A DNA stretch of 64,000 nucleotides from Streptomyces sclerotialus (GTDB taxonomy: Bacteria > Actinomycetota > Actinomycetes > Streptomycetales > Streptomycetaceae), in NCBI GenBank assembly GCA_000719105.1, contig JODX01000006.1, positions 1 to 64,000 on the forward strand. Reading direction: 5' to 3'. The position numbers were made by a program, and so were the translations under genes. The first letter of the stretch is position 1, and the number at the start of each line of letters is the position of its first letter. Of this stretch, positions 8,211 through 16,158 are shown piece after piece. The notes beneath the pieces were generated by a model. That model worked only from the letters and a program-made list of their open reading frames with translations, was not told where the DNA came from and searched no databases.

Positions 8211-10016
8211 TCACCGCACGGTCCGCCCGGTGTGCTGGGCGGCCATGCGCACCGGTGCGTTCGCGGCCCCGTAGCCGCGGTAGCCGGCATCCCGCTGGAC
8301 GAGTTCGAAGAAGACCCGGCCGACGGTCTCCGTGTAGCAGTGCCGGAACTCGCCGCCCTGTTCGTCCCGGTCGTAGAGGATGCCGAGGTCGCGGTACGTC
8401 TCCAGCTCGCCGTCGCCGAACTCGTACCGGGCGGCCAGGTCGTCGTGGTAGTTCGCGGGCACCGCCAGCAGCCGGCCGCCGGCCTCCCGGTAGGCGCGGG
8501 CCGCGGCGACCACGTCGTCGGTGGCGAGCGCGATGTGCTGGGCGCGTGCGGTGTCGTCGGTGGGGGCGGGCCCTACACCGAGGGCGATCCGGACGCTGCC
8601 GTCGGCGTTGGTGACCGCGCGGCTGCGGTGCAGGCCGTAGGGGTCGGCGACGTCCACGCTGTCCTGCGCGTGCAGCCCGAGGACACTGCGGTGGAAGAGG
8701 ACCGCCTCGTCGAACTCGTGCCAGGGCTGGGTGAGGGCCAGGTGGTCGATACGGGTGCGGGCGCCGGCGGCGTGTGCGGTGGCGCCTCCCGGCGTCAGGT
8801 CCTCGAAATCCGCTCGCCAGTCGGGAAGCGCCCGGCGATCCGTCGCGACGAAGAAGAGCTCCGTGCCGTCGGGGGCCGCCACCGCGTCGAGGGGCGCGTC
8901 CTCGGGGGCGCGGCGGCGCGGCAGTACGGGCGCGAGAAGGGCCTCGGCACGGCGGGCGGCACCCGCGGGGTCGGGCGACTCCAGGCCGACGGCGGCGAGG
9001 CAGGTGCCTTCGCGTCGGGCGCCGGGCCCGGTGTTGACGAGGACGCGGGCCTCGCCCCGCTGCCACAGGTCCACGGGTTTGCCGCGGTGCCGTGCCGTAC
9101 GGGTGAAACCGAGGGCGCCGAGGAGGGCAGTCGGGGGTTCGGCGTCCGGGGTGACGAGCTCGACGAAGGCGATGCCCGTGGGGACGACGGGCGCGGGCAG
9201 CGGGGCCAGTCCGGCTGCCTCCTGGAGGACGAGCAGGGAACGGTGGGCGTCGACGGCGGCGGGGCCCGCGTCGGCCTGCCGGAAGACGTCGTTGAAGACC
9301 TCCAGGGAGAGCGGCCCCTCGTACCCGGCCGCGACGACGTGCCGGAGCAGACCGGTGACGTCGAGGCCGCCCTGCCCGGGGAAGCAGCGGTAGTGGCGGC
9401 TCCACCGGAGCACGTCCATGGCCATCGGCGGGGCGTCCGCGAGCTGGAGGAAGAAGATCTTCTCGCCGGGGATGTTTTCGATGCCCTTCAGGTCGCTGCC
9501 GCGGGCCAGGATGTGGAAGCTGTCCAGACAGGTGCCGAGCGCCGGGTGACCGGCCGCCTCGACGATGCGCCAGGCGTGGTCGTACGTGTTGACGTGCCGT
9601 CCCCAGGCGAGCGCCTCGTACGCGACCCGGATGCCGGACTCCTGGGCCAGGTCGGCGAGCTGGCGCAGCTGGTCGGCGGCGAGCGCGTCGTCGTCCCGGG
9701 CGAGCGGGGACACGCTGGAGCAGACGAGGACGGTGTCGGCGCCGAGGCGGCGCATCAGCTCGAACTTGTGCCGGGCGCGGCGCAGATTGCCCGCGAACAC
9801 CTCCTCGGGCACGGCCTCGATGTCACGCATCGGCTGGTAGAGGTCGATGGAGAGGCCGAGGTCCGCGCAGCGGGTGCGGATCTCCTCGGGGGTGAGCGGG
9901 CTGGTGAGCAGGTCGTTCTCGAAGATCTCCACGCCGTCGAAGCCCGCCCGGGCGGCTGCCGTGAGCTTCTCGGTCAGGGATCCGCTGAGAGAGACGGTGG
10001 CGATGGACGTACGCAC
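8211..10016 (-). CDS. quiC: bifunctional TIM-barrel / HPPD-like 3-dehydroshikimate dehydratase
   Basis: A 601-residue two-domain protein. Residues about 1-275 are a sugar-phosphate isomerase/epimerase TIM barrel with conserved metal-site segments (VAYEALAWGRHVN, CLDSFHIL, LSLEVFND). Residues about 285-600 are a vicinal-oxygen-chelate region resembling 4-hydroxyphenylpyruvate dioxygenase (IDHLALTQPWHEFDEAVLFH and FFELVQR). This is the architecture of QuiC1-type 3-dehydroshikimate dehydratases, which convert 3-dehydroshikimate to protocatechuate in quinate/shikimate catabolism. Start chosen at GTG 10014-10016 with agga(g) seven bases upstream, giving MRTSIATVSLSG; longer forms run into repeat DNA. 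Shares orientation with the shikimate dehydrogenase gene, separated by a tandem-repeat spacer. Confidence 0.85.
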   Translation of the reverse strand: MRTSIATVSLSGSLTEKLTAAARAGFDGVEIFENDLLTSPLTPEEIRTRCADLGLSIDLYQPMRDIEAVPEEVFAGNLRRARHKFELMRRLGADTVLVCSSVSPLARDDDALAADQLRQLADLAQESGIRVAYEALAWGRHVNTYDHAWRIVEAAGHPALGTCLDSFHILARGSDLKGIENIPGEKIFFLQLADAPPMAMDVLRWSRHYRCFPGQGGLDVTGLLRHVVAAGYEGPLSLEVFNDVFRQADAGPAAVDAHRSLLVLQEAAGLAPLPAPVVPTGIAFVELVTPDAEPPTALLGALGFTRTARHRGKPVDLWQRGEARVLVNTGPGARREGTCLAAVGLESPDPAGAARRAEALLAPVLPRRRAPEDAPLDAVAAPDGTELFFVATDRRALPDWRADFEDLTPGGATAHAAGARTRIDHLALTQPWHEFDEAVLFHRSVLGLHAQDSVDVADPYGLHRSRAVTNADGSVRIALGVGPAPTDDTARAQHIALATDDVVAAARAYREAGGRLLAVPANYHDDLAARYEFGDGELETYRDLGILYDRDEQGGEFRHCYTETVGRVFFELVQRDAGYRGYGAANAPVRMAAQHTGRTVR

Positions 10017-10046
10017 GACGGTTCTCCTGATCTCCCGGTGTCCGGT

Positions 10047-10090
10047 CTGTCGGTCTCCGGTCTGTCGGTCTCCGGTCTGTCGGTCTCCGG
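10047..10090. repeat. 15-bp tandem repeat between quiC and shikimate dehydrogenase gene
   Basis: Three consecutive copies of CTGTCGGTCTCCGGT (the last lacking one base), followed by degenerate ctccggtctgccggcctcc. It fills most of the 127-bp spacer between two co-oriented genes. Confidence 0.9.
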
Positions 10091-10143
10091 CCTCCGGTCT
10101 GCCGGCCTCCACTGCCGGCCTCCTGTTCCGCTTGCGGTGTCCT

Positions 10144-11031
10144 TCAGCGGTGGGCGGGCGCGCCCGCCAGTTCGGCGAAGTGGGCGAGCATGCGCGCACT
10201 GTCGGGTTCCCGTCCGGTGAACAGCCGGAACGCGTCCACGGCCTGGAAGACCGCCATGCCGCCGCCGTCGAGGGTGGCGCAGCCCAGGGCGCGCGCGGCG
10301 CGCAGCAGTTCGGTCTCCAGCGGCCGGTAGACGACTTCGGCGACCCACAGGTCCGGCCGCAGCAGCCCGGCCGGGAATGGCAGGCCGGGGTGGGCCGCCA
10401 TGCCGGTCGGGGTGGCGTGCACGATGCCGTCGGCGCCGGCCAGCAGCCCGGGGAGGGCGTCGGGACCGGCGGCGGACGCGCGGCCCGCCCCGAAGTGGCG
10501 GCTGAGGGAGGCGGCGAGGTCCGTGGCGCGGTCGGTCAGGGCGTCCACGACGGTGAGATGCCCGGCGCCGAGGGTGAGCGTGGCGTGGGCGACGGCCGCG
10601 CCGGCTCCCCCGGCGCCCAGCTGCACCACGCGCTCCATGGGGGCGTCGGGCAGACCGCGGGCGAAGGAGGCCGCGAAACCGGTGACGTCCGTGTTGTGGC
10701 CGATGGCCCGCCCGTTCTCGTCGAAGACCACGGTGTTGACCGCGCCGAGCGCCTCGGCCTGCGGGGACAGCCCGTCGAGGTGCCCGAGGACGAGCTGCTT
10801 GCAGGGGTGGGTGATGTTCAGCCCGTCGAAGCCCAGGTCGCGGGCGGCGCGCACGAGGTCGCCGACCGCTTCCGGGCCGACGCCCAGAACGTCGATGTCG
10901 ATCAGCCGGTACAGACAGCGCAGGCCCTGCCGGCCGGCCTCGGCCTCGTGCAGCGCGGGGCTGAGCGAGGGGCCGATGCCGGCCCCGATGAGACCGACGA
11001 GGTACGAGTCCTGGGACGGGGACACGGGCAC
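10144..11031 (-). CDS. shikimate/quinate 5-dehydrogenase family protein
   Basis: A 295-residue enzyme with the substrate-binding motif NITHPCKQ (N-x-T-x-P-x-K), the NTD motif in GHNTDVTGF and the NAD(P) loop LGAGGAGAAVAH, all diagnostic for the AroE/quinate dehydrogenase family. It interconverts shikimate (or quinate) and the 3-dehydro acid. Its position beside the dehydroshikimate dehydratase, a TetR regulator and an MHS transporter indicates a catabolic copy rather than the biosynthetic AroE. Start chosen at GTG 11029-11031, placed 6 nt after aggagg; a GTG at 11047-11049 would put the ribosome site inside the gene. Divergent from the TetR gene across an operator-like palindrome. Confidence 0.88.
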   Translation of the reverse strand: MPVSPSQDSYLVGLIGAGIGPSLSPALHEAEAGRQGLRCLYRLIDIDVLGVGPEAVGDLVRAARDLGFDGLNITHPCKQLVLGHLDGLSPQAEALGAVNTVVFDENGRAIGHNTDVTGFAASFARGLPDAPMERVVQLGAGGAGAAVAHATLTLGAGHLTVVDALTDRATDLAASLSRHFGAGRASAAGPDALPGLLAGADGIVHATPTGMAAHPGLPFPAGLLRPDLWVAEVVYRPLETELLRAARALGCATLDGGGMAVFQAVDAFRLFTGREPDSARMLAHFAELAGAPAHR

Positions 11032-11080
11032 GGCACGCCTCCTGCGCACGACCGACGAACGACTGACCTAGGGCTAATGT

Positions 11081-11094
11081 ACGAACTGGTTCGT
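11081..11094. promoter_or_regulatory. palindromic operator for the divergent TetR regulator
   Basis: ACGAACTGGTTCGT is a perfect 6-2-6 inverted repeat in the 148-bp region between the shikimate dehydrogenase gene and the tetR-like gene. Size, position and sequence style suit a TetR-family operator controlling both genes. Confidence 0.75.
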
Positions 11095-11179
11095 TAGTGA
11101 TACCAGCCCCTCCGTCCGCTGGGAAGCCCCGCAGGCCCTGCTTCTACAATCGCGGGCAACGCACGTCAGGAGGATGGCG

Positions 11180-11845
11180 ATGACCACTGTCGAAGAGCCG
11201 GCCCGTTCCGGCGGGCGCCAACGGGACGCGGCCCGCACCCGGGCCGAGATCCTCGACGTGGCGACCAAGGAGTTCGCCCGCGCCGGGTACGCCGGGGCGC
11301 GCGTCGACGAGATCGCGGCCCGCACCCGCACCACGAAGCGGATGATCTACTACTACTTCGGCGGCAAGGAGCAGCTCTTCACGGCCGTCCTGGAGCGTGC
11401 GTACTCCGTGATCCGGCAGGCCGAGCAGGAGCTGGACGTCGAGCACCTCGACCCGGTCGCGGCCATCCGCCGGCTCGCCGAGCTGACCTTCGACCACCAC
11501 GAGGCGCACCCGGACTTCATCCGCCTGGTGAGCGTCGAGAACATGCACGAGGCGGAGCACATCGCCGCCTCCGAGGAGCTGGCGAGGATCGGCTCGCCCG
11601 CGCTGGAGGTGATCCGCCGCATCCTCGCGGCGGGCCGGGAGTCGGGGCTGTTCACGGCCGACGTGGACGCCGTGGACCTGCACGCGATGATCAGCTCGTT
11701 CTGCTTCTTCCGCGTGTCCAACCGGCACACGTTCGGCGCCCTGTTCGGGCGCGACCTGGTCGCCGCCGACCAGCGTGAGCGCTATCGCACCATGCTCGGC
11801 GACATGGTGATCGCGTATCTGACGGCGGATCGCACGGCGGACTGA
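11180..11845 (+). CDS. TetR-family regulator of the quinate/shikimate genes
   Basis: A 221-residue regulator with an N-terminal TetR helix-turn-helix: TRAEILDVATKEFARAGYAG, then RVDEIAARTRTTKRMIYYYF with the typical YYYFGGKEQLF ending. The C-terminal ligand domain is family-specific (RLVSVENMHEAEHI) and resembles regulators with a TetR_C_33-like domain. Start placed at ATG 11180, six bases after aggagg; the ATG at 11174 abuts the ribosome site. Divergent from the dehydrogenase gene and just upstream of the transporter, so it probably represses uptake and catabolism until shikimate, quinate or protocatechuate binds. The ligand is inference. Confidence 0.85.
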   Translation: MTTVEEPARSGGRQRDAARTRAEILDVATKEFARAGYAGARVDEIAARTRTTKRMIYYYFGGKEQLFTAVLERAYSVIRQAEQELDVEHLDPVAAIRRLAELTFDHHEAHPDFIRLVSVENMHEAEHIAASEELARIGSPALEVIRRILAAGRESGLFTADVDAVDLHAMISSFCFFRVSNRHTFGALFGRDLVAADQRERYRTMLGDMVIAYLTADRTAD

Positions 11846-11855
11846 CAGGACAGTC

Positions 11856-11915
11856 GGCACGACGACCGGCACGACAGCCGGCACGACAGCCGGCGTGACG
11901 ATCGGCACGACAGCC
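11856..11915. repeat. 12-bp tandem repeat upstream of the transporter gene
   Basis: Five 12-bp units, three of them exactly GGCACGACAGCC and two variants, directly follow the tetR stop. Confidence 0.85.
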
Positions 11916-11977
11916 GACAGCACCCCTTGACAGGCGGGAAACGCGAGCGCAACATCACTGGCCATCCGCTACTAACT

Positions 11978-11997
11978 ACCCAGTGGGTTAATTAACC
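11978..11997. promoter_or_regulatory. two abutting palindromes upstream of the MHS transporter
   Basis: ACCCAGTGGGT (11978-11988, odd palindrome) overlaps GGTTAATTAACC (11986-11997, perfect palindrome). They lie about 120-140 bp before the transporter start in a locally AT-rich stretch, as expected for an operator or promoter region. Confidence 0.5.
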
Positions 11998-12117
11998 GGG
12001 TCGCATCCGTGCATCCGGTCCGCCGCCCCGTCACCCCCAGGGATCCGGCTCCTCTTCCCTCAGCTCACTCAGCTCACTCCACTCCGCTTACGGTGGAGTC
12101 CCCCGAAGGAGCACGCC

Positions 12118-13491
12118 GTGTCTGTCCCCGCCGCATCCGCCGACGCGCCTCCCGGCCAGCCCGGCCAGCCCGGCCAGCACAGGAAAGCCGCACTGGCCGC
12201 CTGGGTCGGCAGCGCCCTGGAGTACTACGACTTCTTCATCTACGGCAGCGCCGCCGCGCTGATCTTCCCCGAGATCTTCTTCGACGAGTCCGACCCGGCG
12301 ACGGCGACCCTGCTGTCGCTGGCCTCGTTCGGTGTCGCGTACGCGGCCCGGCCGATCGGCGCGCTGTTCCTCGGGCACATCGGGGACCGCCTCGGCCGCA
12401 AGAAGATCATGGTCTTCACGCTGCTCCTGATGGGCGTCTCGACGTTCCTCATCGGCTGTCTGCCCACGCGCGACCAGATCGGCACGCTCGCCCCCGTCCT
12501 CCTCGTGCTCTGCCGGGTGCTCCAGGGCATCTCGGCGGCGGGCGAGCAGGCCAGCGCCAACTCCATGACGCTGGAACACGCGCCGGAACACCGCCGGGGC
12601 TACTACACGAGCTTCACCCTGAACGGCACGCAGGCCGGGCAGTTGCTGGCCACCCTCGTCTTCATCCCGATCGCCGCGCTGCCCGAGGAACACCTGATGT
12701 CGTGGGGCTGGCGGGTGCCGTTCTGGCTCAGCGTCGCCGTCGCGGTCGTCGGCTTCGTCGTCCGCCGCACCCTGGACGAGACGCCGGCCTTCAACCGGCA
12801 GGCCGCCACCGGCGAGGGCGTCGCGAAGATGCCGCTGGCCGTGCTGGCGCGCGAGCACTGGGCGGACGTGCTGCGGGTGATCGCGGGCGCGCTGGTCGCC
12901 TCGGTCTCCACGATCTTCACGGTGTGGGCGCTGGCGTACGCGACGAGCGACTCGGTCGGCATGTCCCGCTCGTCGATGCTGTGGGTGGGCGCGCTCGCCA
13001 ACCTCGTGGCGCTTGCCGCCATCCCCCTGTGGGCCGTCCTGTCCGACCGGATCGGCCGCCGCCCGGTCTTCCTGATCGGCTCGGCCGGCAGCGCGGTCCT
13101 GATGTTCCTCTACCTGTGGGCGATCTCCTCGGGCTCGTACCCGCTGGTCCTGCTCCTCGGCATCCTCGCCTTCGGTGTCGTCTACTCCGCCGCGAACGGC
13201 ATCTGGCCCTCCTTCTACGGCGAGATGTTCTCCACCAAGGTCCGGCTGTCCGGCATGGCCGTGGGCACGCAGATCGGCTTCGCCGTCTCCGGGTTCGCCG
13301 TCACCTTCGCCGCACAGTTCGCCGGCCCGGACGGTGACGACTGGTTCGCCGTCGCCCTGTTCACCACCGCGCTGTGCGTGCCGCCGGTCCTCGCGGCGCT
13401 CACCGCCCGGGAGACGCACAAGGTGCCGACGGAGCTGCTGGGTGAGCGCGTGCCCCGCGCGGGCGCGCAGCGGGAGAGCGTCGCGGCCTGA
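12118..13491 (+). CDS. MHS-family MFS transporter, probable shikimate/quinate:H+ symporter
   Basis: A 457-residue permease with about 12 hydrophobic segments. The MFS signature GHIGDRLGRKK lies in loop 2-3, and AAWVGSALEYYDFFIYG at the start of the first helix is characteristic of the metabolite:H+ symporter family (ShiA, KgtP, ProP). GTG 12118 is preceded by aaggag at good spacing. Genetic linkage to the dehydroshikimate dehydratase and shikimate dehydrogenase makes shikimate or quinate (or a related aromatic acid) the likely substrate. Convergent with the PPOX gene; a 9-bp-arm hairpin covers the junction. Confidence 0.85.
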   Translation: MSVPAASADAPPGQPGQPGQHRKAALAAWVGSALEYYDFFIYGSAAALIFPEIFFDESDPATATLLSLASFGVAYAARPIGALFLGHIGDRLGRKKIMVFTLLLMGVSTFLIGCLPTRDQIGTLAPVLLVLCRVLQGISAAGEQASANSMTLEHAPEHRRGYYTSFTLNGTQAGQLLATLVFIPIAALPEEHLMSWGWRVPFWLSVAVAVVGFVVRRTLDETPAFNRQAATGEGVAKMPLAVLAREHWADVLRVIAGALVASVSTIFTVWALAYATSDSVGMSRSSMLWVGALANLVALAAIPLWAVLSDRIGRRPVFLIGSAGSAVLMFLYLWAISSGSYPLVLLLGILAFGVVYSAANGIWPSFYGEMFSTKVRLSGMAVGTQIGFAVSGFAVTFAAQFAGPDGDDWFAVALFTTALCVPPVLAALTARETHKVPTELLGERVPRAGAQRESVAA

Positions 13492-13517
13492 TTCCCGGCT
13501 CACCTCACCCGGGAATC
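13490..13517. terminator. bidirectional hairpin between transporter and PPOX genes
   Basis: Inverted repeat GATTCCCGG ... CCGGGAATC with a 10-nt loop spans both stop codons of the convergent genes. Confidence 0.65.
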
Positions 13518-13972
13518 CCGTACGCGCGCTCCACCCGGATCCGCAGGACGAGCCGCCGGTCCCGGACCATGGCCGCGCGGAAGTCGTCCCAGTCGGGGTG
13601 CTCCCCCTGGACGTCGCGGTAGAGCCGGACCAGCTCCTCCACCGTGTCGTCGTGCGGGTCCGCGGCCACCGGGGTCAGGTCGGCCGTGCCCTCGACGACC
13701 GTGTAGGCCCAGCGGTCGGCGCTGGTCACGTGGTACGACACGCGGGGGTCGCGGCGCATGTTGCGGGTCTTGGCGCGGTTGTCCGTGACGGAGACGCGGA
13801 GGAGGCGCTCGTCCGGGTAATACGCGTGGCTCACGTTGGAGAGCTGAGGCCGGCCGTCGGCCTTGAGAGTGACCAGCACCCCGCCGTCGTACTCGGAGAG
13901 CAGGGCGAGCAGTGCGTGCTGGATGTCCTCGGTGTCCTGGGTGTCCTGGGTGTTCTGGGTGTTCTGGGTCAT
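13505..13972 (-). CDS. PPOX-class (split-barrel) F420/FMN-dependent oxidoreductase
   Basis: A 155-residue split-barrel flavoprotein of the pyridoxamine-phosphate-oxidase-like superfamily. Visible family segments are GVLVTLKADGRPQLSNVSHAY, VSVTDNRAKTRNMRRDPRVS and WAYTVVEGTADLTP, the pattern of actinobacterial F420-dependent reductases. The N-terminus MTQNTQNTQDTQDTED is encoded by a 9-bp tandem repeat, so its length may vary between strains. Cofactor (F420 versus FMN) and substrate cannot be settled here. Convergent with the transporter gene. Confidence 0.8.
   Translation of the reverse strand: MTQNTQNTQDTQDTEDIQHALLALLSEYDGGVLVTLKADGRPQLSNVSHAYYPDERLLRVSVTDNRAKTRNMRRDPRVSYHVTSADRWAYTVVEGTADLTPVAADPHDDTVEELVRLYRDVQGEHPDWDDFRAAMVRDRRLVLRIRVERAYGIPG
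13931..13966. repeat. 9-bp tandem repeat within the PPOX gene start
   Basis: Four units of ggtgtcctg/ggtgttctg encode alternating Asn/Asp-Thr-Gln at the N-terminus of the PPOX protein. The unit is a multiple of three, so copy changes keep the frame. Confidence 0.85.
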
Positions 13973-14068
13973 GCCCGTTCAACGAAGGTGCCACGGCGAC
14001 GTGTTCCGGGTCCGGCCCCCGGGGAATGGGGCGCGTTCGGTGGGGGACCACGAAGGGGAGTGACGTTC

Positions 14069-14153
14069 GAGAGCGGAGAGCGGAGAGCGGAGAGCCGACG
14101 TCCCTCACCGGCATCTCACCGGCACCTCACCGGCGCCTCGCCGACACCTCACG
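14069..14153. repeat. two adjacent short tandem repeats before the hydrolase gene
   Basis: Four 7-bp units (GAGAGCG, the last ending in c) at 14069-14096 are followed by about four 11-bp units of the type CTCACCGGCAC. Both lie in the leader of the following gene. Confidence 0.8.
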
Positions 14154-14162
14154 GAAGAACCG

Positions 14163-15395
14163 ATGACCATGGAGCGACTACGGCAGGAGACCGAACCGGT
14201 CGCGGCCGGGCTCGACCCGAAGGCCCTGGCCCGGCTGGACCAGCACTTCGCCCGGCTGGTGGACGAGGGGCGCCTGCCCGGGTACCTGGTCGCCGTCGCC
14301 CGGCACGGCCGCGTCGCCCACCTCACGACGTACGGCCACCGCGACCGCACGGCGGGGCTCCCCGTGGAAACGGACACGGTGTGGCGGATCTACTCGATGA
14401 CGAAGCCGGTCGCGTCGGTGGCCGCGCTGATCCTCGCGGAGGAGGGGCGCCTGTCCCTCTCGGACCCGGTGTCCCGCCACATCCCCGCCTTCGCCGAGAT
14501 GCGGGTGTACGAGTCCGGATCGGGCGCCGGCCTGCGTACCCGCCCCGCCGGACAGCCCGTCCTCGTCCGCCACCTGATGACCCACACCGCGGGGCTGACC
14601 TTCGGCTTCTACCGCTCCCACCCGGTGGACGCCCTCTACCGCGAGGCGGGCCTGGAGAGCCCGGTCCTGCCGGGTACGGACCTGGCCACGACGTGCGAGG
14701 CGTACGCGCGTCTGCCGCTCCAGTTCGAGCCGGGCACCCAGTGGAACTACTCCGTGGCGTCCAACGTCCTCGGCCGGGTCATCGAGGTGGCGTCGGGCCG
14801 GCCGCTCGACGTGTTCCTCGTGGAGCGGGTCTTCCGCCCGCTGGGCATGACGGACGCGGGTTTCCACGTCACGGACGAACAGGCAGGGCGGCTGGCCGAG
14901 TTGTACGGGGAGACGGACGACGGCGGGATCGCCCCGATCCCCGGGCCGCCGCTGCAGGGCCGGCCGCGTCTGCTGTCCGGCAGCGGCGGCCTGGTGGCGA
15001 CGGCCCACGACTACCACCGTTTCATGGAGTTCCTGCGCCGCGGCGGCGAGCTCGACGGCGCCCGGCTGCTCTCGCCCGGGTCCGTCGCCGCCATGACCGC
15101 CAACCACCTCCCCGGCAACGCCGACCTGCGCACCTACGGCAGCCCCGCCCACCGGTTCCCCGGCAACGCGGGTGTCGGTTTCGGCCTCGGCGTCTCGGTC
15201 GTGGTCGACCCCGCGGTCACGGACACGCCGTCGGCCGCGGGGACGTACGGCTGGAGCGGCGTCGCCACCACGACCTTCTGGGTCGACCCGCGCCACGACG
15301 TGACGGTCCAGTTCATGACGCAGGTCCGGCCGAGGTCCTCCAGCGCCGTCTTCCCCGAGCTGCGCAGGCTGGTGCACGAGGCGGTGGTGGGGTGA
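14163..15395 (+). CDS. serine hydrolase, beta-lactamase class C / esterase family
   Basis: A 410-residue penicillin-binding-protein-like hydrolase. The Ser-x-x-Lys motif is SMTK (Ser78, Lys81), and the Tyr-containing second motif is at about Tyr196 (NYSVASNVLGRVIE). Family landmarks VRHLMTHTAGL and RPLGMTD are intact. Such proteins act as esterases, D-aminopeptidases or lactonases rather than true beta-lactamases. No signal peptide is seen, so it is probably cytoplasmic. Start ATG 14163 is followed by a second Met (MTM). The 3' end runs into G-rich repeats before the convergent ribA-type gene. Confidence 0.82.
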   Translation: MTMERLRQETEPVAAGLDPKALARLDQHFARLVDEGRLPGYLVAVARHGRVAHLTTYGHRDRTAGLPVETDTVWRIYSMTKPVASVAALILAEEGRLSLSDPVSRHIPAFAEMRVYESGSGAGLRTRPAGQPVLVRHLMTHTAGLTFGFYRSHPVDALYREAGLESPVLPGTDLATTCEAYARLPLQFEPGTQWNYSVASNVLGRVIEVASGRPLDVFLVERVFRPLGMTDAGFHVTDEQAGRLAELYGETDDGGIAPIPGPPLQGRPRLLSGSGGLVATAHDYHRFMEFLRRGGELDGARLLSPGSVAAMTANHLPGNADLRTYGSPAHRFPGNAGVGFGLGVSVVVDPAVTDTPSAAGTYGWSGVATTTFWVDPRHDVTVQFMTQVRPRSSSAVFPELRRLVHEAVVG

Positions 15396-15438
15396 TGGTG
15401 GTGGGGTGACAGTGGTGGGTGACGGCGGTGGGGCGACG
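15383..15438. repeat. G-rich imperfect repeats between convergent genes
   Basis: Repeated ggtggtggggtga-type units (ggtggtggggtgatggtggtggg and similar) give several runs of three or more G on the plus strand. They could form a G-quadruplex and may act as a transcription roadblock between the hydrolase and GTP cyclohydrolase II genes. Confidence 0.6.
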
Positions 15439-15442
15439 GGGC

Positions 15443-16108
15443 TCAGGGAGAGCTGACCACCGCGTCCAGGTGGGGCAGGCAGTGGTCGAGGCGCTCCCGC
15501 TTGGTGCGCAGGTAGGTGATGTTGTCCGCACACGGCGGGATCAGCAGGGGCACCTGTTCGGAGACCTTGATGCCGTGCCGCAGCAGCGCCTCCCGCTTGC
15601 GCGGGTTGTTGGACATCAGCCGCACCGAGCGGACGCCGAGGTCGTGCAGTATCTCCGCCGCGACGCGGTAGTCGCGGGCGTCCACCGGCAGGCCGAGCGC
15701 GATGTTCGCCTCCACCGTGTCGAGGCCCTCCGACTGGAGCTTCATCGCCTGCAGCTTGGCGAGCAGGCCGATGCCCCGGCCCTCGTGCCCGCGCAGATAG
15801 ACGAGGATGCCGCGGCCCTCGGCCACGATCGACTCGAGCGCACCGGTGAGCTGGGGTCCGCACTCGCAGTGCCGGGACCCGAACGCGTCGCCGGTCAGGC
15901 ACTCCGAGTGCAGCCGGGTGAGTATTCCCTCCCCGCCGACGGCATCGATGTCGCCGTACACCAGCGCCACTTGTTCCTCACCGCGGTCCTGATCGAGGTA
16001 GCCGACGGCTTCGAAATCTCCGTACACGGTGGGCAAAGGGGCATTCACCACGCGTACGGCACCGGAGGACCGCGCATTCGCGCCGAGCACGCCAACGGTT
16101 TCTGTCAT
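15443..16108 (-). CDS. ribA: GTP cyclohydrolase II
   Basis: A 221-residue stand-alone GTP cyclohydrolase II. The zinc site is CLTGDAFGSRHCEC (three Cys), and the catalytic region YLRGHEGRGIGLLAK and the C-terminal SNNPRKREALLRHGI are intact. It hydrolyses GTP to 2,5-diamino-6-ribosylamino-4(3H)-pyrimidinone 5'-phosphate, formate and pyrophosphate. It is not fused to DHBP synthase and no other rib gene is nearby. Instead it is divergent from a creatininase-family gene and near a PTPS-like gene, so it is probably a second RibA serving a dedicated pathway. Start ATG 16106-16108 matches the usual short N-terminus; the ribosome site is weak. Confidence 0.9.
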   Translation of the reverse strand: MTETVGVLGANARSSGAVRVVNAPLPTVYGDFEAVGYLDQDRGEEQVALVYGDIDAVGGEGILTRLHSECLTGDAFGSRHCECGPQLTGALESIVAEGRGILVYLRGHEGRGIGLLAKLQAMKLQSEGLDTVEANIALGLPVDARDYRVAAEILHDLGVRSVRLMSNNPRKREALLRHGIKVSEQVPLLIPPCADNITYLRTKRERLDHCLPHLDAVVSSP

Positions 16109-16158
16109 GATCTGGTTCCCATCCTGGCTGTCTTTGTGAGCGCGAAAGGCCGGAAAAC

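Noticed and set aside
13931..13966. Regular repeats that could be taken for a small CRISPR array
   Set aside because: Contiguous 9-bp units without spacers, inside a coding region and in frame; a tandem repeat, not CRISPR.
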